64,000 nt of DNA from Acholoe squamosa (Eukaryota; Annelida; Polychaeta; Phyllodocida; Polynoidae). The stretch's first letter is position 1. Each line of letters begins with the position of its first letter. Positions 1 to 10,359 of this stretch are shown here, in pieces. The stretch is taken from contig OX439051.1 of assembly GCA_949317995.1 (NCBI GenBank), positions 40,427,250-40,491,249 of the forward strand. Direction: 5' to 3'. The position numbers were made by a program, and so were the translations under genes. Under the pieces are notes generated by a model. The model ran no database searches. It saw nothing but the letters and a program-made list of their open reading frames with translations, and was not told where the DNA came from.

Positions 1-1802
1 TACGCAAAGTTAGAGGCATTCCACACTTTTTAAATATGCATTAGCTGGGAAATGTCTAATTATCTTTCCCTCTGTTTCTTTTTTAGATTAGGAGGTATCA
101 CTTCATATGCACCCATGACTGCATTCGGGGTCTAGACATTGTATTAAGTGGCGGATATTGAATTTTCCCATTGATTCATCTTCACTCAACCTCATTCATA
201 TATAATTGGTCTATTGGACAATAGAAATTTGACATGACTACATAATCATGTGGCCAACTGATGCAAAGTCTATAGAGGTTTGGTTACCCGCCACACAGCT
301 CTCTCGTCTAATCTTCCTTGTTGACCTCCTATTCACAGAAAGGTCTACGGTTGAAGTAGAAGTCATCCTGCAGGTTGGCATTTTACTTGGTCGGGAGGGT
401 GAAGAATAGTCCACTATAGCAACACGTAAAACGTGAATGAGACATTATTATCACGTCATGTATTGAGGCCTATACTTGCCTTTCAGAGTATCAAGGTTAA
501 AACAATAGGGAATTTCCGCTTGATTGTTTCATAACCTTTCAGGTGTATTCAAAGGGTTATATAGATAGAAATAAGCTATGCTTTGTCTATACCTGGTTTT
601 TCTATCATGTAGAAATGTCATGATCTATATACCTACTTAGCCTAAGCAATGCACGGAGAACCGTTAATAGTCAGTACTGTATCAGTCAAATCATAACCAC
701 TAAAATGTATACTCCTCCAAAGCACGAAATTTTAATACTAGAAACCAGCCTAGGGTTTTGGTTTACCATGTTGTGGCTTTAAATGATTAAATTCATGTCT
801 GGTCTTGAAACTAACATATAATGTACACAATATATGTCAATGAGGGATTTAACATTTAAGCTACTTTCCACAACAATAGTTGTGACAAGTAGCAGATCCC
901 ATCTTTGATTCATTTGCATTTTCAATGCTTACTTTTTCAAAGAATGAAATCATTAGAAAGCTGCCCCTATGACAACTTTGAATTGGTCCATTAGACATTG
1001 TGGCACAGAGGCACAGAAATATTCAAATCCAAATATAGAATGAGACCTGCTATGTACTTTGTCATCTTTTTGATAAAAGAGAAGCATCAACTATTTTAGG
1101 CCAGACATGACTGGCATTATCACGGACAGGCCTTGTCACTATATAGAATCTCATCTGGGTGACTTGTATGGGCACACTCACGTTCATCATTACATTAATT
1201 GCACAGAGTTCTTGATAACCTGGTATTTCCAGTGTTGTTGTCAGATTTCTTCATATCCACAGAGATATTCGAGTACATTGATGTCACTGTGTCAGTGTAT
1301 AAAGCTGACTCTATTTTTTCTTGAAGCAATTCAAACATATATGTGTATGATTATTTTGAAAAAAAAAAAAACATTGTATGTGTTTTGCATTGACTTCTAG
1401 TGCTTCCCTTTGCCATGTCTTCTATTCAATTGTGTTGGACTGATTCTTAAAAGAAACTGAATGTGGGCGAATGTGTACAGTCTACAAAGCATTATAGAAT
1501 AAATGAGCTTTTTTTCATAAAGAGAATGAGTGCTCCAGACTTCCTTCCCGCCCCCTGTTTCTTTGTGTGCCCTTCCTTCCTTGACTAATAAGTTAAACAT
1601 CAATGGAGTTCGTATGATAATGAAACAAATACAAAGGACTTTCATCTCTCTTCATTACTAACAAAGGGAGTTTTGCTGGCACATTTATAGCATTAAGCAT
1701 TTCGAAGTGACCAAGCTGGGCTTAAACAATTCACATCTCTGACATAAACTGAAGTTCCCTACTTCAAACCGTTACTTTATAATACCCGCCATGTATATAT
1801 AT
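1..1802. other. Non-coding AT-rich flank
   Basis: I see no credible gene here. The open frames are short, unconserved and of random composition. The stretch ends in a short AT run in which the gypsy element is inserted. Confidence 0.6.
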
Positions 1803-2189
1803 TGTAGCGCTCTCCAAGCTCCTCCGGATAAGAGAATGACGACCAGTAACACGGACAAGTATAATTAACGTGAATTCTTTATTGCCTGGCTTGCTCTGCC
1901 ACACCAGCTAAGTATATCTCTATCTATATGCCGCTGCTCCTCCTCTCTGGTGCAAGTGCCGGTGCGTCCTATAGCCACCCCAATCTCAGACTGCCTGTCC
2001 GGTGGGACACCTCCAGTATTTATACACTTGCAAGTCCACCGGCGCTGGTGTATGTACAACATACACCGCCGCCGAAGACGCTACTCCGAATAACACAATG
2101 CTGACGTGACTCCGCCTCCGCCGGCTTCCCCCCGCCCCCATGCCAGGATGGTTTCGGGATCCACCGACGTCGGCTCGGTCTACGCCACA
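1803..2189 (-). repeat. 3' LTR of the gypsy element
   Basis: 387 bp, same length and apparently same sequence as 11780-12166. On the minus strand it holds a TATAAATA box (2017-2024) and an AATAAA signal (1878-1883), in the order expected for U3-R-U5. The 65-codon open frame inside it occurs in both LTRs and is not considered a gene. Confidence 0.95.
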
Positions 2190-2201
2190 CTCTCCCCAAC
2201 T
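2190..2201 (-). other. Polypurine tract of the gypsy element
   Basis: On the minus strand the bases directly before the 3' LTR read AGTTGGGGAGAG, a purine run in the position where plus-strand DNA synthesis is primed in LTR retrotransposons. Confidence 0.8.
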
Positions 2202-3163
2202 AATTAACAGTCGTACTGGGAAAGAATGTCAGAGTACCCTCCTGCAGATGGGTATCCAATTTTGAATAAACAATTATACACCATGGCCCCTGGGTGTTTG
2301 TGATTATTACTTTTAAACAAATACATTGAGCAATATAGATAATCATACAGTATACACAGTATCAATACTTATAGCATGCTCCAACGGATAGCTTCATAAT
2401 TTACAAATGGTTTAACTATTATACAACCGCTGCCTTCAAGACCAATACAACATCACTGCCACCGCCGAGATGCCCCCGACTCATCCACCGAGCCGTCCAC
2501 CGGTCCTCCGAACCGTCCACCGACGGCCACCTCCCTCCGGTTGTTGCCGTTTCTCCTCCGCCTGCCTCCGGATGCCGCCCCCCCGCGGCTCGACCAGGTC
2601 TGCAACACAAGGTAAGGCACTTGTACTGCTTACCCCACCGGAACTGATGCATTTTGTCCTTCATTTAAGGTGCTACTGCTCCCCCAGCCTGTACTGGCTT
2701 ACACCCATAGATTACTCGGGTGCATTCCACGTCATCCCAGCTTATCCCGCAGTCACCCTCCGACCCGGCTGCATCACCGCCCTCCCTCCTTTTCCTCCCA
2801 TCGACCTCCGCCGGCGCCCTCCTGTACTGGAGTTTCCGTTTCCCCCGCCGTAGATACACCGGAAGAGACACTTACCCTTTTTACTGGGTGCTCGTAGAGG
2901 CTTCCTCCTCCTGTCTCTCCTCCTTCTCCGGGGCCTTCGGGGTAATAGGCCATGGCTGCCCGCATCTGGAGCACAGTCCCTCCCTGGACGCCTTGGCGTA
3001 CCTGGTTCGGGTCACCTGAACCAGTTCCACATCACCGTCAGCCAAGCTTTGCACTGCCGAGCTGCACACCCCCCCCGGCACCACTCTCATCTCGGGCCCC
3101 AAGTTCCCCGGGTTCCGCAAGCGCCTCGTATACTCCTGCAGCTCACGGGGGCCTGTGAAGTCC
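2202..3163 (-). other. 3' non-coding part of the gypsy element
   Basis: About 960 bp between the pol stop and the polypurine tract. It is C-rich on the plus strand. A minus-strand frame of about 115 codons (2881-3234) overlaps the end of pol in another frame and holds a CxxC pair in CSRCGQPW. It has no ATG at its 5' end and I do not recognise it, so I do not call it a gene. Confidence 0.5.
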
Positions 3164-6100
3164 TCATTCCAGGGCATCAAGTTCTCCTCCACCTCTACCC
3201 CTTTTTCCAGAGTCGGGAGCCGGGGAAGGGGCAACCACCACGTGGCTTACAGACACTACTCCTTGTGTGGGAGCCACGCCCCCGTCAGGTATGGGTACCA
3301 CCTGGGCGTCTGTCACTATTATAACACGTTCGGAGGTCGGTGGGCCTAAAGGGTCCTCATCCTCCACACTCCCCTGCACCGTCTCCACCCCCTCCGGCAC
3401 CAACACCATAGTCTCCATGTGTCCCGCCTCCTCCCCAGCCTCAATTTGTAAGAGAAAGTCCCCCTTGGGAGACTGCACCACCAGCCCCTCCAATCCAACA
3501 GTAACCGTCCTGGGGTAATGCACTAAGTCAGGCCTCCCTTTTGCTCTCCCGGCCATCTTGCCTTTTTGTTGGGGGGTTACACCAACGGGTTCCCCCTCAT
3601 TGTCCCTGGGTTTGCTGCCGGAGCTCGTCTTTGCCGGGGTCTTGGGGCGCTGGCCCGTGGGAGTTAATGTACTCAGTAATATTTCCTCAAGGCTGCGCCG
3701 CGTTCCGGGGGTGGGAGTCTGGGGCACCGCTGGTGGACTAGCCTTTTCCGGGGTCTCCCCCGTGCGCACGGTAACCTGCTCCATCAGTGTTTCTAATCCT
3801 GTTTTCTGGCTACTCTTTCCCGGGCCTTTCCCTTTTCCTCTTCTTGTCTTTTTAGATTTCTGTTCTTTCAAAGCTCTTTCCTCCTCCGCCACCCTGGCTT
3901 CTGCTTCTTTCTTTTCCTCTATAGCCTTCTGTCTTTCCATTTCTCTCTCCTTCTCTAACCTCTTTTGTTCCTCTAACTCCTTCTGCCTGGCCCTCTCTCT
4001 ACCAGCTTTGATCATCGCTGCATACTGCTCCTCGAGGTCAGGGTAGCCAGCCACGCCGGGGGGGTATTCAAAGATCTCTTCATCAACTTTAGCTGGAGCG
4101 GAGACCATCTTCGTGGCTACGTCTTCGGGGTCGGGTTTACCTGGTCCCCTGTCCTCCTCCTCCTCCGGGGAGTCGGGGGTGGAGGTGGCCCCTTCCTCAG
4201 CAGGTGTGCATAATTCCGGTTCAATGTGGGGCTTGGGGCGGTCCTCCTTTAAGGTGTACTCCGGCAGTTTTTCAGGGCTGGAATCGAGTCCCCCGGAAAT
4301 TTCGAATGCCTTTCCTTTTTCCGGGCTGGACTCCTGAGCTGACTGTGAACCGTCGTCTGTGACGTCATCGTAAGTCCCAACCTTTAGCTGGGTTCTCCGT
4401 GTTGGTATACCCGTCCTAGCCGCCTCATATTCCTTTTCTATTTCATCTACGTCTAGTGTGCCCACCGGCAACTCCTTCTGGAGTCTAGTTAAGGTTTTGG
4501 TCGGGGTCTCCCCCTCCCTACTGTACCTGTCCATTAGTAATTTAAGAACAAAGAGAACCTTTCCCTCCTCCTCTGGCTCCAATTGATATTTACCGGTAAC
4601 GGGGTCCGTTATCATTTCTGTAACCCGGCGGACAGCTCCCTCCTTACCGGGGGACCGGCGCACCTTTTTGTCAGGGGGCTCCTCCACTGCCTCCTCGGAC
4701 ACCCGTTTCCGCCCCTTGCCAGTACTACTCCGGGTGGCCACCCCTTGTGCAGGTAGTCCCTGATTGGGGGGAGTTTTCAGTCCCACCAGTTCCTCTAGAT
4801 ATTTGGCCGCTGCGGCCACCTCCTCCATTTCCTCAGCCCCTATGCTTATCCCGGGGGACACCAGTGACGATATGATAGAGGCGCTGCCCGGTGTCTGGCT
4901 GGAGGGCACCACCGCCTCCGTTTTAGAAGTGCTTGCGGCGGCGAACTCGGCCGGCTCCTCTGCCTTCCCAGCCCCTCCTTTTGACGTGTGGACCTTAACC
5001 TTCCGGGGTTTGCCTTTAGACTTGGGTTTTGTAGACGTGGAGGTGCCTGGAGTTTGTGCTGGAACGGCCCCCGCCTCCTCTTCACTAGCCAGCCGCAGTT
5101 GCTTGGTCTCTTTCGGGGGCACCCATCCTTTTATGTCCGGGTGCTGTCTCTCCACGTGGCGCACCAGGTCATTCTTGTAATCTTTGGCGACCTGGTATTC
5201 ACAGCCGGTGGAGGGGCACTCGTATCCTTCTTGCACGGCCTCATGCTTCCTCTGATGGCGTTTTAAAGCATCGCTGCGTCCAAAGGCATACGGTTTGCCC
5301 TCCTCCCTGCAGATCTCACACCTGTGCTTTGGTATCTGCACTCCCCCTACCCATACCATGGGCACGGACTTCTCGTCTTCGTGTGTCTTAGGCATATTAC
5401 CGAGTTCTAACTGCTTCCAATCGATGGTCGATATTGCCGAATCCCGGGGATGAGTCCTTCCTTTATACACCCCCGGCCCGGCCACACCCCTCCCCCTTGA
5501 GTTGTCTTGGCCAATTAGCAGCCAGGAACCTTCCCCGCACGCCTGTGCCACCGGGGTTTCCCCTGTCACGAGGCCGTCACCCGACCGTGAGAACGTCCGC
5601 TCTGCTCCTCCCTCCGAACGTTCCGGTGGGTAGTGGACGTGGGAATGGGTTCTTGACCAGCTGTCTTTCGCACGGTCCTTCTTCCTGTAGGGTTTGTTGT
5701 TTACTTTTCGGTGGACTGTCTCCTCGGTGGGCCGTTGGCGGTGTTTATTTCTATCATTCTCCCTTCCCCCATGCCTAGGGCGGCTGTGGGACCGTGAGGA
5801 CGAGGATTTGGGTGGAGATCGGCCCCCTCTCTCCCTCCGGCGGCCCTCCCGGTGAACCCCGTCTTTCTTTACGCGCTCCCTTGGCCCTTTTTTTTTTTCC
5901 TCCCGCCCGGCTTGTGTGTCCCCTGTTACACCATTTCTACAGCTCTCCTCCACCTTCCTCATTACAACACGTCTGTCCTCCGCCATTTCTATCGGGAAAG
6001 TGACTGTTATCTTCAAATAGTGGTCGTCTCCCTCCTCATTGACGTCACTCGCATTCTGGTTTCGTAGCAACACCGGTTTTGGCGGGGCTATAACTCCGGC

Positions 6101-9100
6101 AGAGGGCGCGCTCGACGCTTTAGGCGGAGTTTTAGGCCCGTCCCCCGAGCTAGGCGGCGTAGCAGGCCTGAAGGCGCCCGGCGGTGCCGTGACCCCAGCC
6201 TGTACTAAGTGTAGACACGTAGGCGCAACCTTAGGCGTCTCCTCCGCCTTAGGCGGTGTTTTAGGCCTCCGGGGTAAGCGACCCGGGGCTACTAGACGGC
6301 TCTCCCTCTCCTCGTTCCGTTCGTTATCGTGCTCTGCCTCCTCTAGCATTTCATAGACCCGCCACCTCTCTGCATGCCTGCCTAAGATACGACATCTCTC
6401 TGGGTCCTTCCTCCGTCTGGCCCACTCTGCCCTCTTGAACTCGTTTCTTTCCCTAGTTTCTTCGGTCTCCTCCTCCAGAGGGGATAAATATTCTTCATCC
6501 AGGGGGGGTTCGTCATCTGGGGGTTCACCCCTCCAGTGGGCCATTGCAGCTTCTGCTCTCACCCGAGTCTCCTCCTCCCGCCACCATTTCCACCAGCTGT
6601 CCCCACCCTCAGCCATCTTAACAGGTAAGTATGCTTGGTCACGCGGCCCGGGGTTAGGGTCCCTTATTATCGCCCGTATCGCCTTAGCCCCCGGCGATCC
6701 ATCCCCCGCTCCATGGTCGGGGTTGGCTACCTCTTCCTTCGCCGGGTCTATCTCCTTGCATTCATCCCCCAGATCCTCTTCCTCTGGCAGGCAGACCTCC
6801 TTTATAGAATCAAAATGTACCACCTTGGTTACACGGCCTCTCTTTATCTTGTACACTGCATCCCCTATTCTCTCCTGCACAGTCCACGGGCCGGTCCAAT
6901 AACATTGCAACTTGGGTGACAGTCCTCTCTTCTTTAGGGGGTGATAGTAGAAGACCTGGGATCCCGTTGGCAGATGGCCCTCCTCCGCCCTCGCATCATA
7001 GTTACGTCGTTGGCGGGCCACCGACCTCCCTATGTTACTCCTAGCTGCCTCATACGCCCGTGCCATCTTCTCCTGGACCTCAGCCACGTATCCAGCCTTA
7101 TTCCTCGGAGGTGGGTCCAATGGGTAGATCAGATGCAGGGGGACGGTTGTTTCCCTTCCCAACATCATCATGTTAGGCGATACTCCGGTGGAGCTATGCA
7201 CCGATGACCTATAGGCGGCCATCACAAAGGGGAGCTGCAGGTCCCAATCCTGCTGGTCGGTGGCCACCACCGTAGCCAGTAACGCCTCAATGGTCCGGTT
7301 AGCTCTTTCCACCATTCCATCACTTTGAGGCCTAAAAGCGCAAGTCCTTGTTTGTTTGACCCCCAGCAAGGCTACTATCTCCTTGAACAACCCCGACTGG
7401 AAATTCTTGCCCTGATCGGTGTGAATCTCCACCGGCGCCCCTAGCCGACATATGAGCTCCTCCACCAATTTCCTTGCCACGGTGGGCGCTTCCTGATTGG
7501 GAATGGCATAGGCCTCCGTCCACTTAGTGAAATAGTCGGCCGCTACCAGAATGTGTTGATTACCCCGTGAGGTCGGGGGCAGAGGTCCCATCACATCCAG
7601 GGCTACCCTTTGGAGTGGTAGACCAGCCCCAACATGTCCCATTGGAGCTCGGTGGGGGGCGGGGGCTGCCTTCCGCCGCAGGCACGGCTCACACTGCTCG
7701 CACCACCGGGTGACATCCCTCCGGAATTCAGGCCAGTAATATCCTCCCTGTACCCGCCTGATGGTCTTGTTACGCCCTAGGTGTCCGGACAGTGGTTCTC
7801 CGTGTACCTCCTGCAGCACATCTTTCCTGTTAGGCTTGGGAACTGCTATCTGGAAGTGGGCCGACCCCGCCTCCCCTATCCACCTCCGGCCCAACACGCC
7901 CTTGTGTATTGTCAGCCTCTCTCTCTGGGCATACCAGGCCTTCTTCTCATAGCTCCAGTCCCGTCTTACCGCTTCAGTGGGGACCTCTCCTCCTTCCACC
8001 CACCCCCGTACCTCCCTGAGAAGGGGGTCATCATTCTGCAGCTTTTCCCATGCCGGCCCCACTGGAGGGTCCGGTCCCTCCGCGGGGGATCGGTTCCCTC
8101 CTTCTAGCACTTGACTCTGAGCTCTTGTGAAGACACGACACCACCGCCTGTCTTCTTCAGGGTCTCTGCCGCATTGTTTACAGGGTGTCCTGGATAGGCC
8201 ATCCGCATTACCATGGGCCTTTCCTGGTCGGTGTTGTATCACTATGTCATAAGTGCCTATGATCTGAAGCCACCGCGCCAGCTGGCCCTCTGGTTCTTTG
8301 AACTCCAATAGCCACCGAAGGGATGCATGGTCGGTGCGCACTACCACCGGCCGACCCACTAAATAGTGTCTGAATTTCCGGAGGCCAAAAACGATGGCTA
8401 ACAACTCCCGCCGCGTAACACAATAGTTTCTCTCAGGTTTGCTAAGGGTGCGACTGCCATAAGCCAATACTCTCTCTTCCCCATCCTGTTCTTGTGCCAG
8501 CACCGTGCCCAACCCCGTATCACTGGCGTCCGTGTCCATAATAAGCTGGCCTTCTGGTCGGGGGAACCCCAGGATAGGAGCTTCTATCAATTTCTGCTTC
8601 AGTATCTCGAAGGCATTTTCACACTCCGGCGTCCACTTGAAAGGCCGTCCCTTTTCCGCCAGAGAACTGAGGGGTTTAGCCTTAGTTGAGAAGTCGGGGA
8701 TGAAGGCTCTATAATACCCCGCCAGACCGAGAAAACTCCTCACTTCTGTGATATTCTGTGGTGGGGGCCACCCCCGAACAGCCTCCACCTTGCCTGGGTC
8801 GGTCCCTACCCCAGCCTCACTGATCTGGTGCCCCAGAAACAGTATCCTCCGGCGGGCCAGTTGGCATTTGGAGGGTTTTATCTTAAGGCCGGCCTCCGCC
8901 AGTCTTTGTAGTACCTCGCCCAACCTCTCCATATGCTGTTCAAAGGACTCGGCAAACACGACAATGTCGTCTAAATATACCAAACAGGTACGCCACTGAA
9001 GCCCCCGCATGGCAACCTCCATCACTCGCTCAAACGTCCCTGGGGCATTACATAACCCAAACGGCATTCTGATGAATTGGTAGAGCCCCCGGTGGGTGGT

Positions 9101-10312
9101 GAACGCTGTCTTCTCTCTGTCCTCCGCCCTTACATCTAGTTGCCAATACCCACTGGCAAGATCCATTGATGAGAACCAGGTGGCCCCCGCCATAGTATCC
9201 AAGCAGTCCTCCACCCGGGGCAGAGGGTAGGCATCTTTCACTGTAGCTTTGTTTAACCGCCTATAGTCCACACAGAAACGGGTTGTCCCGTCTTTCTTCT
9301 TCACTAGCACCACCGGAGATGCCCATGGGCTTACTGAAGGCTCGATTACCCCTGCCTCCAACATTTTCTCAACCTCCTCTTCCACCGTGGCCCTTCGGTG
9401 GGGGGCTAAGCGTCTTGGGGGCTGCTTTATAGGGGGTTGATCCCCCGTATCTATTCGGTGTTGGGCCATAGTGGTGTGTCCCTTATCACCCTTATGACAC
9501 TGGAAGGCCGCCAGGTGTTGATTAAGTAACCCCGCAAGCTCCTTCCTTCTGTCTGGCTCTGTTCCCTCCACCAGCTCTCTTATAAGCCCTCTCTTCTCCT
9601 CCGGCGACATAGCCTCCACCCGACGGCACCAGCTTCCGGGGTTCACCCCCGGATCCTCTCCCGGCGTTTCCACCCGTTGGATGCCACCCAGAGTCATATC
9701 CTTGTAGACGATGATCGGTTCCAGCCCAGGGTTCAGCACCCTGACCCAGGTTTCTCTGTTTATTGGCTGGACCAGGCCTCTGCCCACCAGGAAGTGGGGT
9801 TCACCCTTGTGCCCGGCCATACTTTCTATCAGGCCATTCCCACCGTCCAACCACCGACCCATCACCGCGCCTTCCAGGAATGCTTCCTCCCCCGCTCCGA
9901 CCACTGCTGAGCGGGTGCTCACCACTCGACACAACGATTCTGGTTGGGTCCAGATTAATCTTCCCCTGGCCACGTCCACCACAAGCTGGTTTTCTCGTAG
10001 AAAGGCGGCGCCCAATATTCCTTCCGTCCCTGTGTCCCCCACGATAAACATCGCGTTCGTGCTCCTGGTCCCCAATTGTAATGAAGCCTGCACCTCCCCT
10101 TTAAGTTTCAGGGGTCTTCCATCCACCGAAAAGACAACTTCCCCCGTTTCTTGGAGCGGCCGATCACCCCCATGTCGTTCCCACCACCCGTGGGAGATAA
10201 GGTTTAGTGAGGCGCCAGTATCTACCAGCATCTGTATAACGGCTCCCTCCAACTTGCCTTCCACTATTAGTCCTCCGCCGCCCCTCTCTCGCCTTCCTTG
10301 CACAATATTCAT
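3164..10312 (-). CDS. pol: Gypsy Pol polyprotein with long C-terminal extension
   Basis: Counting from the ATG at 10312 (2,382 codons; the frame is open further upstream, into the gag end). Aspartic protease: DTGAS at residues 31-35 and the ILGAAFL flap-side motif near 99-105. Reverse transcriptase: about 330-530, with YLDD at 446-449. RNase H: about 590-705, with acidic residues near 595, 636, 661 and 704. Integrase: zinc-binding His pair at 837/844 with CEQC at 871-874, then the DDE core at D906, D966 and E1002, then a GPY/F-like module near 1125-1170. This much is a normal gypsy Pol. The remaining ~1,200 residues are unusual: proline/acidic stretches, a basic Arg/Ser block (~1470-1560), two C2H2 zinc fingers (1665-1690 and 1699-1724) and a Lys/Glu coiled-coil-like stretch (~2097-2160). 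A Met at 1233 could start a separately expressed product; that is inference. Pol lies in the -1 frame relative to gag and is expected as a Gag-Pol frameshift product. Confidence 0.93.
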   Translation of the reverse strand: MNIVQGRRERGGGGLIVEGKLEGAVIQMLVDTGASLNLISHGWWERHGGDRPLQETGEVVFSVDGRPLKLKGEVQASLQLGTRSTNAMFIVGDTGTEGILGAAFLRENQLVVDVARGRLIWTQPESLCRVVSTRSAVVGAGEEAFLEGAVMGRWLDGGNGLIESMAGHKGEPHFLVGRGLVQPINRETWVRVLNPGLEPIIVYKDMTLGGIQRVETPGEDPGVNPGSWCRRVEAMSPEEKRGLIRELVEGTEPDRRKELAGLLNQHLAAFQCHKGDKGHTTMAQHRIDTGDQPPIKQPPRRLAPHRRATVEEEVEKMLEAGVIEPSVSPWASPVVLVKKKDGTTRFCVDYRRLNKATVKDAYPLPRVEDCLDTMAGATWFSSMDLASGYWQLDVRAEDREKTAFTTHRGLYQFIRMPFGLCNAPGTFERVMEVAMRGLQWRTCLVYLDDIVVFAESFEQHMERLGEVLQRLAEAGLKIKPSKCQLARRRILFLGHQISEAGVGTDPGKVEAVRGWPPPQNITEVRSFLGLAGYYRAFIPDFSTKAKPLSSLAEKGRPFKWTPECENAFEILKQKLIEAPILGFPRPEGQLIMDTDASDTGLGTVLAQEQDGEERVLAYGSRTLSKPERNYCVTRRELLAIVFGLRKFRHYLVGRPVVVRTDHASLRWLLEFKEPEGQLARWLQIIGTYDIVIQHRPGKAHGNADGLSRTPCKQCGRDPEEDRRWCRVFTRAQSQVLEGGNRSPAEGPDPPVGPAWEKLQNDDPLLREVRGWVEGGEVPTEAVRRDWSYEKKAWYAQRERLTIHKGVLGRRWIGEAGSAHFQIAVPKPNRKDVLQEVHGEPLSGHLGRNKTIRRVQGGYYWPEFRRDVTRWCEQCEPCLRRKAAPAPHRAPMGHVGAGLPLQRVALDVMGPLPPTSRGNQHILVAADYFTKWTEAYAIPNQEAPTVARKLVEELICRLGAPVEIHTDQGKNFQSGLFKEIVALLGVKQTRTCAFRPQSDGMVERANRTIEALLATVVATDQQDWDLQLPFVMAAYRSSVHSSTGVSPNMMMLGRETTVPLHLIYPLDPPPRNKAGYVAEVQEKMARAYEAARSNIGRSVARQRRNYDARAEEGHLPTGSQVFYYHPLKKRGLSPKLQCYWTGPWTVQERIGDAVYKIKRGRVTKVVHFDSIKEVCLPEEEDLGDECKEIDPAKEEVANPDHGAGDGSPGAKAIRAIIRDPNPGPRDQAYLPVKMAEGGDSWWKWWREEETRVRAEAAMAHWRGEPPDDEPPLDEEYLSPLEEETEETRERNEFKRAEWARRRKDPERCRILGRHAERWRVYEMLEEAEHDNERNEERESRLVAPGRLPRRPKTPPKAEETPKVAPTCLHLVQAGVTAPPGAFRPATPPSSGDGPKTPPKASSAPSAGVIAPPKPVLLRNQNASDVNEEGDDHYLKITVTFPIEMAEDRRVVMRKVEESCRNGVTGDTQAGREEKKKGPRERVKKDGVHREGRRRERGGRSPPKSSSSRSHSRPRHGGRENDRNKHRQRPTEETVHRKVNNKPYRKKDRAKDSWSRTHSHVHYPPERSEGGAERTFSRSGDGLVTGETPVAQACGEGSWLLIGQDNSRGRGVAGPGVYKGRTHPRDSAISTIDWKQLELGNMPKTHEDEKSVPMVWVGGVQIPKHRCEICREEGKPYAFGRSDALKRHQRKHEAVQEGYECPSTGCEYQVAKDYKNDLVRHVERQHPDIKGWVPPKETKQLRLASEEEAGAVPAQTPGTSTSTKPKSKGKPRKVKVHTSKGGAGKAEEPAEFAAASTSKTEAVVPSSQTPGSASIISSLVSPGISIGAEEMEEVAAAAKYLEELVGLKTPPNQGLPAQGVATRSSTGKGRKRVSEEAVEEPPDKKVRRSPGKEGAVRRVTEMITDPVTGKYQLEPEEEGKVLFVLKLLMDRYSREGETPTKTLTRLQKELPVGTLDVDEIEKEYEAARTGIPTRRTQLKVGTYDDVTDDGSQSAQESSPEKGKAFEISGGLDSSPEKLPEYTLKEDRPKPHIEPELCTPAEEGATSTPDSPEEEEDRGPGKPDPEDVATKMVSAPAKVDEEIFEYPPGVAGYPDLEEQYAAMIKAGRERARQKELEEQKRLEKEREMERQKAIEEKKEAEARVAEEERALKEQKSKKTRRGKGKGPGKSSQKTGLETLMEQVTVRTGETPEKASPPAVPQTPTPGTRRSLEEILLSTLTPTGQRPKTPAKTSSGSKPRDNEGEPVGVTPQQKGKMAGRAKGRPDLVHYPRTVTVGLEGLVVQSPKGDFLLQIEAGEEAGHMETMVLVPEGVETVQGSVEDEDPLGPPTSERVIIVTDAQVVPIPDGGVAPTQGVVSVSHVVVAPSPAPDSGKRGRGGGELDALE

Positions 10313-10359
10313 AGGCCCAATCCCCCCGACCTGTACCTGGCCTTGGGTAGAGGTCGGTT

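Noticed and set aside
1865-2062. 65-codon frame present in both gypsy LTRs
   Set aside because: It is duplicated only because the LTRs are identical; it crosses the TATA region and has no protein features.
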